From: Thoreauomyces humboldtii
Taxonomy: Eukaryota > Chytridiomycota > Chytridiomycetes > Spizellomycetales > Powellomycetaceae
DNA: 12,643 nt
Assembly (NCBI GenBank): GCA_027596035.1
Contig: JADGJA010000679.1
Coordinates: forward strand, 1-12,643
Direction: 5' to 3'
The position numbers were made by a program, and so were the translations under genes. The notes under the pieces are model-generated. The model was not told the origin of the DNA. It made no database searches and saw only the letters and a list, made by a program, of their open reading frames with translations. Every line of letters starts with the position of its first letter. Position 1 is the stretch's first letter. Positions 1 to 7,293 of this stretch are shown here, piece by piece.

Positions 1-130
1 GGGCCCGGGGGGGGGGGGGGGCTCGCGGGGTGTGGCGGCCGCGGGGGGGGTGGGCCGGCGGGGGGGGGCGGGGGCTCCCGGGTGGGAGTTGGGGGTTGGG
101 ATTGCGCGGGGGAGCTGGGCTGCAGGTGGG
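1..130. repeat. Extreme G-rich, low-complexity tract
   Basis: The first 130 bases are almost entirely G with scattered C and T. They include uninterrupted G runs of 8 to 17 and no balancing C runs. No reading frame here resembles a protein. The tract could form G-quadruplexes on the plus strand, or it may be a poorly resolved sequence edge. It contrasts sharply with the mixed composition that starts near 131. Confidence 0.7.
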
Positions 131-534
131 GAATATGCTTACATGAATGGTGCGGCCACGTCGGCGACCCTGACGACCTGACACGACATGATGCACGGGA
201 GGAGAGAGGTTGAGTTTGATGCGAGGACAGGGGGCCGTACGAGCTGGTGATACAGTGTGGGTAGAGCTCGCCGACCAAAGAGAGGGAGGGAGGGATGCCC
301 AAGATGAGGATGGCGAAAAAAAAACAAAAAAACAGCTAAGTAGTCAAACAGGGAAGAGATGCGAAAAAACGCGCCAGGACAACGCGTGTACAGACGGGGA
401 AAATCTCGCAGTCCGGGACAGGCGGCAACCAAAAAAAAAGGGGTCTTTTCCGATATATCATACGTACATGTACAGTCAAAGATGGCAAAACATGTGGGGG
501 ATGTGGTAAAGGGAATGGTCTCTATCTGGCCCCT
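131..534. other. Intergenic 3' flank of ERG3, no gene seen
   Basis: This stretch lies downstream of the ERG3 stop codon. It contains A-rich runs (about 317-333 and 431-439) and short open frames that lack codon-like composition or recognisable motifs. It presumably holds the ERG3 3' UTR and terminator. I see no clear polyadenylation hexamer on the minus strand. Confidence 0.5.
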
Positions 535-1587
535 TCAATCGGCCTTTGCAGCGGCCGGTTTCCTCTTCCTGGGTCCATCACCACCACCACCACCACCGAC
601 GGGGACCGCCCCTCCCAACGGCACCGTCGCCTTTGCCGTCCCCGTCGTCTTTCCCCCTGTGGACGACAAGGCATGCTTCAGGTCATCGACCTTGTCGTGA
701 ACGGCGGGACGATCAAAGAACATGTCGTTCTCGAACTGAGCGTCGGGTCGTTTGTACGATCCTCCGATCCTGTCCCTGCAAGGAAGAGAATGAGCAAACC
801 CTTTCCCCTTTCCGCTCTGACCATGGCCCCTTCCTCACCAGAAGGTGGTGTACTGTCCGTAATTGTAGTTGAACTCGAGGTGATGGACGGTGTGGTGAGC
901 CGAACTGTTGATGGCGGGATGCTGGGTAAAGTAGGCACCGTCGTGGATGCTGATGGTCCATATCTGCACAACGACGAAGGCGGCTAGGTAGGCGTACACG
1001 TGCATGGGGAACAGGAAGACGAACAGGTGGTACGGGATGGACTGAAAGTAGCCGTCCAACGGATGGAAGGCGAAGCTCGCGTACGGGGTCGAGACCTTCC
1101 ACGCGTGGTGCTGCTTGTGCAGCCATCCGTACAGCATCGGGTGGTGCTCGGCCCGGTGGATCCAGTAGATCCCGCAGTCCGTGAACGCCAGGAATCCCAA
1201 CACGCTGGCCAGGGCGTACGGCCATCCAAAGTCGTCCACGTGGTAGTAGAGCTTGGAGTAGCCTCGCACCTCGGCGAAGAACCAGGGGACCGTCACGGCG
1301 GCTGTGATGGGGAAGGAGGTGACGGAGAGAGCGATCTCTCGTCTGATCTGGTTGGGGAGGTACTTTGGATGTTTGAGGATGCGCTGGTCGAAGAGCGTGT
1401 AGTAGGATATCGTGGAGAAGAGAAAGTAGAGGATGTTGACTCCGACGAGAGCGATCAGCCACAGGGAGAGACATTGCCGGAACGCGTGGTCTCTCGAGGA
1501 CACGTAGGGCTCGAGGATGGAGGGGAAGTGGGCGTAGAAGCGGTCGAGACCGCCGTACTGGTCGGCAACCTTCAGGATGATGTCCAT
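535..1587 (-). CDS. ERG3: C-5 sterol desaturase (ERG3), two exons
   Basis: This enzyme is a membrane di-iron oxygenase of the ER that introduces the C5-C6 double bond late in ergosterol synthesis. The coding sequence is 1587-839 joined to 775-535, giving 329 residues, a normal length for fungal ERG3. All three histidine boxes of the fatty-acid hydroxylase superfamily are present: HRAEHH (residues 144-149), HKQHH (157-161) and HHTVHH (231-236). The ERG3 hallmark HPLDGYFQS follows box two. Hydrophobic segments lie near residues 41-61, 84-104, 122-142 and 185-215. The Met at 1587 begins the conserved protein and has a good context (gccATGG); the open frame upstream to 1812 is not protein-like. 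The intron splits Trp250, and the spliced sequence WDRIGGSYKRP matches the family. The C-terminal tail (last ~35 residues) is variable, with a Gly run and a basic PRKRK patch. Identification is very secure. Confidence 0.96.
776..838 (-). other. ERG3: ERG3 intron, 63 bases
   Basis: The donor is GTGAGG after the first two bases of the Trp250 codon. The acceptor is a pyrimidine-rich tract ending TTGCAG. Without removing it, the frame stops at 835-837. With it removed, the frame continues into the conserved DRIGGSYKRP segment. This supports basidiomycete-style short introns. Confidence 0.93.
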
Positions 1588-1860
1588 GGCTGTGAGGCAG
1601 GAAGAGGGAGGAATCAAATCTACCAAAGAAAGGAACCGGATGCAGGGGGATGTACGACGAGCGCAAGCAGACGGAAGACAAGGAGGAAGCAGCAGAAGAG
1701 TGTTCCTATAGAATCGTACTCGTACTTGAGCTGCGAACCGTCGGGGGTAATGCAAGTGCCGGAAGGAGAATGTGGTTGGTCGCCGTTCGCCGCGTGGGAA
1801 AAATGGGGGCAAGTGGTCCCACCACCCAACCCGCTCACCTCACCTCACCTCACCCGCACA
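1588..1860 (-). promoter_or_regulatory. ERG3 upstream region with a (CTCAC)4 repeat
   Basis: This is the 5' UTR and promoter space of ERG3. A pyrimidine-rich leader (minus strand) precedes the ATG. On the plus strand, 1834-1853 is four perfect copies of CTCAC, which reads GTGAG on the ERG3 strand. I see no TATA box or sterol element that I can name with confidence. Confidence 0.4.
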
Positions 1861-1880
1861 CGCCCCTCCGATCCCTCCCG

Positions 1881-2612
1881 GCCTCAGTGGCATCCCGAAA
1901 GCCCAAGCCAATTGCTACTCATCCACCTACAATAAAACCAGCACCAGCTCAGGCTGGCGAACCGCACGTTGCGACATCCGTTCCTCCTACATCCACGAAG
2001 ATCGGAATCTTGTCCAAGACCGACGCAAAAACCTTGGCTGAGCAGATCCTGTTCTTTAAGCACTACAACTAGGGATTGGACGCTTCTGCAAAGTACTCGA
2101 ACGCCTCTCTTGCAGATGAGGTGCTCTCAGTCGGGAATGTCGCCGTGCTGGATGCATGCGACCGTCTGGCACTTCTAGTAGAAGATGCCGACGAAGTGGT
2201 TGCTGTCACTTTTCGCCATCTGGCGGACATCTCCTCTCTCCCTGCACCGGGGGTGAGATTCCCGAAAACAGGAAAACCGACGTTTCACACGATTCCTACA
2301 GAGCCGTTGTCGAGGAGGTAGGTATCCCTTTTTCTCGGCGCTCAGCAGATACGGTTTGCATACTGGAAGACCATCATATTGTCTCAAGTCACGTATCTCA
2401 ACGCAAAACAAGCGACCGCTAAAGCCCCGTGAAACTCCGTGTGTCAATTCGTTCAACGTCTGAAGCGAGTCACTCATCAACCTCGATCTCGTGTACGTCC
2501 GGATTATGAGTCTGCGCATCAGCAGATTCCAAGAAAGGATACATCAGATAGCAGCGACTCCAGACCTGTGCCGTCGAAACGTCCCAGAATCAAAAAGGTA
2601 ATGGAGCGATGA
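1881..2612 (+). pseudogene. Broken ORF of unknown family, three in-frame stops
   Basis: One plus-strand frame (codons starting at multiples of 3) reads as protein-like sequence for about 730 bases. It is interrupted by TAG at 2070, TAG at 2319 and TGA at 2430 before a final TGA at 2610. Segments such as KTDAKTLAEQILFFKHYN and VGNVAVLDACDRLALLVED have normal soluble-protein composition. The end carries a nuclear-localisation-like patch (SKRPRIKK, near 2577-2600). I do not recognise the family. It sits just upstream of the DUF3435 relic on the same strand, so it could be the decayed N-terminal part of that recombinase or of another element. The 5' limit is uncertain because the frame also stays open through the ERG3 promoter. 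Confidence 0.4.
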
Positions 2613-2799
2613 ATCTGTGCTGTTTCCAAAGCAGTTGTCGTAGAGTAAATTTCGAACCCCGCCGAAACGCTTACCACAAGTCAACGAGCGCTGGGACTGT
2701 CGGATTCTCGCACTGGATCATCATTTGTCGTAAACGGAGACCTGGACAAGAAACAAAAATGCCGAAACTTCCAACCGTTGATCTGTGAAAGGACGATAG
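2613..2799 (+). pseudogene. Partial second copy of the recombinase N-flank
   Basis: Bases 2716-2761 repeat at 2859-2904 with 39 of 46 matches, and weaker similarity extends upstream of both. In the shared frame both encode IIICRKR-x-PGQET. Four of the six differing codons are synonymous (att/atc, cct/ccc, gga/ggt, aca/acc). That pattern fits two diverged coding copies rather than a simple sequence repeat. This upstream copy runs into unrelated sequence and a stop soon after, so it is a fragment. No other function is visible. Confidence 0.45.
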
Positions 2800-3650
2800 A
2801 GCTTGCCGCCCGAACGCCTATCGCCATTCATCGAGATCTGCAACCGAGTGTCGCACACGATCATCATCTGTCGTAAACGGGAACCCGGTCAAGAAACCAT
2901 AATGTCACAGGAACCAGATGTCACGGGAGACCGCTGCTTTGATCCCATGGTCCCTCTTCTAGCCCTTGCACTCAGCGACGACGCGTTCACGTCTGTCACA
3001 TCTGTCAACCAGATTTATGTGGCATCGCCACGAGTTATTCGTCAGCACGGGAACTCATTGCCTCTTGAGAACAAAGCCACGATGATGGCCACGCTCCTCT
3101 TGCGAGACTTTGAAGTAGACGGTTCCACGTGCGAGGAGAAGGGATGGACATATTTCAGTTCATTAAGGATCTTGGCAAACATTGCACGGAAAGCCGGCTT
3201 CTTTGTTCTTCCCACGCCGTACAGCATCAGGCGACAGGGAATGGGTACCGTCAATGCTCACGGCGTGCACGAGGCCGACCTTCGTCAGATGGCCGGACAC
3301 AACGCAGGAAGCTGGACGTTCGTCGCCAACTACCTTTCACGAACTTCTCGAGTGGACATCCAGGCCATGATTCAGGAGCGCACGTCGGATGGTCACACCC
3401 TTGACAGCCACAACGGTTGGCGCGGCATCAGGACCTCCCATGTGAGCTTTCTCTGCCCAGCCGACAGGTCCTCTTGACGGACCCAGAAATTGCTGCTCTC
3501 ACAGGAGATGACAGAGCCCGCAGAGGGTTCTTGGAACGTAAGCATCGAGAGCTTTATATGAAGGATCTGGACGAGTTTATGAGTACAAGGCGCGCCGAAG
3601 CATGGGAGTCGGGATCCACGGATAAGTCTGTCACCACAGTGATGGAATGA
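2800..3650 (+). pseudogene. DUF3435-like tyrosine recombinase relic (Crypton/Starship type)
   Basis: The frame opens after a TAG at 2797 and runs to 3477; the first ATG is at 2902. Counting from there, residues 14-29 (DPMVPLLALALSDDAF) match the 'np..hLLALAlaDgaF' signature I know from fungal DUF3435 proteins. Residues 107-144 then align with the C-terminal half of a tyrosine recombinase site. YSIR stands where HxxR is expected (Tyr in place of His, as I recall for this family), followed by the GH at 132-133 and the candidate nucleophile Tyr144 in NYLS (codon 3331-3333). VDIQAM follows, as in the family. The upstream catalytic Arg is not seen. The frame breaks between about 3400 and 3460: the next family-like segment, LLTDPEIAAL, lies in another frame and ends with TGA at 3648. 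The gene is therefore truncated and frameshifted. Such enzymes mobilise Cryptons and Starships by DNA cut and rejoin. Confidence 0.65.
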
Positions 3651-4256
3651 TCAAGCTCTCAGTCAAAGGTCGATGGAACGCGCTGGACCGGGTACGGCAA
3701 GCCACTGAGCTTTAGGGCCCCTCACGGAGCAATCGTTTCCGTTGCTACCAAGCTGCTTCCCGCAAGAGAGCCCGACGCCAGAACGCCTTCCACGAACCAA
3801 CGTCATTTGTCGAGTGTGCCGACGAATATACTTCTATTTGCTAGCTGCGCCCAGGACCCAACAAATTTGTGACATGCAAATGAGATTTGACTGTGCCTCT
3901 CCGTTGAAACTTGCCAATAGTCGGAGTCCCCCGCGCGACAAGTCAATTTCCCATTTGAAAGGAGGATGCCAGAACCTCACTCGTTGGTGGCTCGTTCCAG
4001 TACCAGCTCGGGACTTTCTGCGGTGCAGTGAGTAGATGCAGTGGAACCACCAGATGCATGAAAGAGCGGTCGGATAAGAATTACCGCGAGGCGATGTCTC
4101 CGATAAAACTTTCGGGATTCGCGCGGCTGCGCGGCATCCGTCGAAAGAACAATCAGCTAATGCCAACTCAGTCTTTCATTTTAAAAGGGCACATGGTGTT
4201 TGAGGATATCTTACAGGTGAGGCGATCTGGAAATGGCCACCACAGGGCAAAAATAA
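3651..4256. other. No supported gene; decayed sequence
   Basis: All six frames are broken by stops. A few runs look weakly coding, for example near 3790-3840 and 4090-4215 on the plus strand, but none shows a motif I recognise. The stretch lies between two relics on the same strand and is probably part of one of them in a decayed state. Confidence 0.4.
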
Positions 4257-4520
4257 CGGCCACCAACGGGCACAGGGCACTTCGGACATTTGACGTTCAA
4301 CGGGGACTTCGAAACGGACATAGATAGAGTGGCCCAAGCAATCAATGGAGAAAACTGCCCTGTGCCCGCGACTTGACCGTCAGAGTCGGACGAGACACTA
4401 CCCGATTTTACTCATCTCTCGTGGGAATCGGACATCGATTTCGCTTGCACACTGACAGCTAAAGTTTGAGACGAACCTGGGCTTCCCTCCGGACATCGAG
4501 GTTCCAGTCAAGGCTGGTAC
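4257..4520 (+). pseudogene. Short acidic ORF fragment, unknown
   Basis: One frame encodes an acidic, protein-like run (containing GDFETDIDRVAQAINGE and SWESDIDFAC) but is interrupted by TGA at 4374 and TGA at 4467, with TAA at 4254 just upstream. A perfect 12-base inverted repeat (4268-4279 against 4356-4367) lies within it. The family is not recognised. It could belong to a retroelement or transposon coding region. Confidence 0.3.
4268..4367. repeat. 12-base perfect inverted repeat
   Basis: GGGCACAGGGCA at 4268-4279 is the exact reverse complement of 4356-4367, with 76 bases between. This may be a transposon footprint, a small structured element or chance. No flanking target duplication is obvious. 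Confidence 0.4.
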
Positions 4521-4874
4521 CTGGTACCGAGCGCTGCAACTCGGCGAGAACTCTCTCCGATGGTTTTTTACCATCATTGTTTCTGCCATGACAGTGGAGA
4601 CGGCGGTTTTCCGCACAATGGGAAGTGATGTCGACCGTCGCCATCGCCGTTGCTGACCTCCTCTTGTCGTACCTCTTGTTCCGCGACGTGGTCAGGACCC
4701 ATCCCTCTCGATTGCTTATTGTTCCTCGACGCTTCAGGTCGGGCGAAGTCGGAGCGAACCCGCCGTTTGGTGGACCGTAGCATGAAAGTCAAGCTAGCCG
4801 GGGTCGCTGTACAAGCTGGCCACGCAATTCACCTGGCGCCCCATCGCATCATGTCGCACCCCATTGCACACATT
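4521..4874. other. No supported gene
   Basis: Frames on both strands are short and switch often. The sequence near 4515-4530 contains GGTACC twice, separated by one base. No RNA gene, terminal repeat or conserved domain was found by eye. Confidence 0.4.
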
Positions 4875-5075
4875 TGCCGAACGAAAATGCGGCTGATCAA
4901 CGGGCGGATTTAGCTGGACATGCAGCCGCCATAGCAGACATTCAGCGGCTGGAACGAGAAGAACGAGCGGAAGCCGAGTGAGCGGCTGGGAGAGGAGTCG
5001 GAGAAGGCAGCGGTTGAAGCAGAGTGGCCGGAACTGCGTAGCGTATCCGCGTCAATTCGTATATCGCGCCTTTAG
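4875..5075 (+). pseudogene. Frameshifted coiled-coil-like fragment
   Basis: One frame reads into IQRLEREERAEAE and stops at 4979 (TGA). The adjacent frame continues the same highly charged Glu/Arg/Ala pattern (RLGEESEKAAVEAEWPEL) to TAG at 5073. The character continues across the shift, which suggests a single coiled-coil region broken by a small indel near 4978. No family can be named from composition alone; retroelement Gag proteins and many others contain such regions. Confidence 0.35.
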
Positions 5076-5102
5076 AACGCAGATTGCGGCATCTTTTGTT
5101 AA

Positions 5103-5522
5103 ACTCTATCTGACCCCGATCCCTCAGGACCGGTGGTTCACGCTCCCGCGACGGGCAACACCGCCAACACAATTAATCAAGTTGCACGAGATGCCATTAT
5201 CGCCGCCCTCACTCCGACGGCCGCCGTCCCACAGGACGGAAGACCCGGTACGCCTGCACGAGCCGCTTTTGACCGCTACGCACTGTCGGACCCAGCCACT
5301 GTCCTCCCAGCCGAACACTCAACCCACTACGTCTACGCCGACCCCTGCGGCTGGGCCTTTGGCGGATGGATTAGTCGAACCCGCCTCGTTACGACTGATG
5401 TCAAGAGATCATGGGAGGCCGTCCTTCATACCAATAAGAAGATCATCAAGAAGAAGTATTCAGGCTTGGACTTTGCCCACTCGATCTACACCGACGGAGT
5501 CGCTGTCAGTATTTCGATGCAG
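5103..5522 (+). pseudogene. ORF fragment with a TDG-x-x-VS motif, possibly Fanzor/TnpB-like
   Basis: After a TAA at 5100 the frame is open for about 140 codons. It encodes an Ala/Pro-rich start, a YVYADPCGWAF segment (about 5322-5354), a basic run (NKKIIKKKY), and then FAHSIYTDGVAVSISM, with TDG at 5490-5498. A Trp, a basic linker and F...TDGvsvS resemble a segment I remember from eukaryotic Fanzor proteins (RNA-guided TnpB relatives) ahead of their RuvC domain. No RuvC motif follows, because the sequence changes into a Gypsy RNase H relic. The assignment is tentative; the motif is short and could be coincidental. Confidence 0.3.
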
Positions 5523-5529
5523 GTATGTT

Positions 5530-5820
5530 GCGATCGGCCAATCGAAAGATCGCAATATCTCCCGTTGCAGCTCCCAAGAAATTCTCAGGCAGCCTGTCTG
5601 CTTCTACGGCTGAAAGATGAAACCTGCTGCACGTAAATATCCCACTCACGAACAACAATGTCTCGCTCTGGTGAAATACCTTTAAGCTCACCGCTTCTAC
5701 CTCATCAACGTTCCCTTGACCGGCTTTGTCGACCACCAGAGCCTCACGAACCTCATGTCCCAAACGACAATTCACAATCCATCAAATATGCCTATCTATA
5801 CGCTCGATCTTCTGACGATG
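5530..5820 (+). pseudogene. Ty3/Gypsy retrotransposon RNase H relic
   Basis: In one frame (first codon 5530) the order of RNase H landmarks from Gypsy polyproteins is visible. VAIG comes first, then LRQPVCFY, KMKPAARKYPTHEQQ, a LALVKYL helix, HRFYL and finally VDHQSLTNLM. These correspond to the family's AIG, rPVaF-SrkL, aErNYpthE, lAiv, RhYL and tDHksL-yl. A TGA at 5611 falls where Arg is expected in the S-R-K motif, and a TAA at 5683 breaks the helix. The reverse transcriptase upstream and the integrase downstream are not recognisable. The element is dead and fragmentary. In intact elements this domain removes RNA from RNA-DNA hybrids during reverse transcription. Confidence 0.72.
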
Positions 5821-5837
5821 CCACGGAAAAGAATGGA

Positions 5838-7163
5838 CGCGGCGTGTTCGCCACCGTGCAGGCGACGGGCAGGTACCATTCGACAAAGCCGACAAGGACG
5901 CTGGTCTCTTCCTTCGGGAGAGGAGCGCAAAAGGGCAATATGTTACTGTCAGATCTCACATGACGTACAAGAAGCGCCTGGAGCACATGGATATGGTGTA
6001 TGTTGTCATTGTCCATGCACGATGTATTTAACTCGCCGTGGTCGTGTCATTAGGGACCCTATGCCGGAAAAGGGGAGGACCTACACCCTTACACGTGCGG
6101 AGACGATAGCACATACACAATTGATGTGGGTCACGTATGCCAAGCAAATGGACGCTATCTGGGGTGACTGGGAGATGGTTGCACGTCTCTTTGTGCAACG
6201 AGTCCCGACCCACATATGGCGACCCTAAGTGTGGGATCGGTGTTGCACCTGGCCCTGCCAGACGTGCAGCTCGTCATCGGGACGATATTCTACCGGTCTG
6301 GACGGGCGCTGTCGATCATCCCTGGGGCGGTGCTTCCTAATACCCTCGACGAGTTTGAGCAGTATCGGCGGTGCACGGCGGAAACTATTCTTCAGTACGA
6401 CCACGCCATTGAGTGGATTTGTCAGAACGTACCTGAGGGCGACATGATGCCCCACGAGTGAGTCGGCCTCCAGTTGCTCAGGGCCACGCGGCACTGTCTT
6501 TGGTCCCAGATCCGCAATCGGGACGCCGTCTTCCATCCCGCTGGCCAAAGTCCGGGTTTCCTCGACCGAGACATCCCGGCGTACCCTGTCCCGGCCATCC
6601 AAGGATTCCATCGCGATAGCTACACGGATCTGACCGGAGAGCGCGTCACTCCGGAAGTGAACCTCATGGAGCCGCCGCTTCCGCCACAGGGAGAGGGGGC
6701 CCCGCAAGGCGACATTGACGTCGACGTCGTGGAGGTTCCGATTGAGGTTCCGATTGACCCTTCAGCGGATGGACTCAGTAAGGGGTGACGGATCTACGAG
6801 ATGAGAGTTAGAAAGACGGACGGATCGACGGCTAAGTCCCTGGACGATTTCGTTGAAATCACCTTGGCCAGGGTACGGTCGCGTAGACAACAACGTCTGC
6901 AGTCACATCATATTCTACCTTGCTGGAGAAGAAGAAGAAGTGGTGTTGCCCCTCCTAGTTCCGATAGGAATCTTGCCAAAATGCCGTCCGATCCGTTCAC
7001 TGCTCAAGCGACCGTGATTGAAGTTCTACGCGAGGATCTGGCAGCCGCTGCAGAGAAAGGCTCGTGTTTGGAAAACTCTCAAGAGGAAGCCACGGTTTAC
7101 GCTGACCCATGTTTCGGTTTCGTGCCTCTTCGGATGGGATCCGCATCGTCTACGCAAGCTTGA
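5838..7163 (+). pseudogene. Long unknown ORF relic spread over three frames
   Basis: Protein-like sequence can be followed through three frames. The first spans about 5838-6031 (KADKDAGLFLRERSAKGQY, then KKRLEHMDMVYVVIVHAR). The second spans about 6022-6210 (YLTRRGRVIRDPMPEKGRTY, then MDAIWGDWEMVARLFVQR). The third runs from about 6216 to 7163, interrupted only by TGA at 6459 and TGA at 6786. The third part has a helical region (LDEFEQYRRCTAETILQYDH), a Pro/acidic linker (EVPIEVPIDPS) and a segment with VYADPC near 7093. The family is not recognised. It follows the Gypsy RNase H relic but shows no integrase zinc-binding or DDE pattern, so it may be a separate element or a decayed host gene. 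The few lesions per kilobase suggest it decayed later than the region around 3651-4256. Confidence 0.4.
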
Positions 7164-7293
7164 CAGCATCGTGGAAGGGTATTTTTAGGAGCTACTTCCG
7201 CCGATGTCCGAAGGTCTTCGATACGTTCCCTACCCATCAGCAATCAACCGTCATCTCTAGCGTGAGAGTCGAGGGAGCATGCTGATAGATCGG

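Noticed and set aside
546..872. Run of seven His on the plus strand, like a purification tag
   Set aside because: It is the antisense reading of the CCA/GGT repeat that encodes the poly-Gly run in the ERG3 C-terminal tail. It is not a vector sequence.
713..1681. 322-residue minus-strand ORF overlapping ERG3
   Set aside because: It is the wrong frame of ERG3 exon 1. The composition is Arg/Pro/Leu-rich, as expected for a shadow frame in GC-rich DNA, and ERG3 with its His boxes fully explains the sequence.
1000..1935. 311-residue plus-strand ORF antisense to ERG3
   Set aside because: It is antisense to a conserved gene, rich in Val/Gly/Glu/Arg, with no motif. It is a mirror of ERG3 codon bias.
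2716..2904. CRISPR-like or tandem-repeat array
   Set aside because: There are only two imperfect copies, with coding-type differences and no regular spacers.
3442..3460. GTGAGC...CCCAG, a possible intron repairing the DUF3435 frame
   Set aside because: It is only 19 bases, too short for a spliceosomal intron, and removing it does not bring the next family-like segment into frame. A frameshift is more likely.
4978..5010. GTGAGC...GGCAG as a 33-base intron joining the coiled-coil pieces
   Set aside because: It is too short, and it would remove charged sequence that continues the same pattern in the neighbouring frame.
5523..5570. GTATGT...TTGCAG, a 48-base intron in the TDG fragment
   Set aside because: The splice signals look good, but the same bases encode the VAIG and following RNase H landmarks in another frame, and the spliced product gains nothing recognisable.
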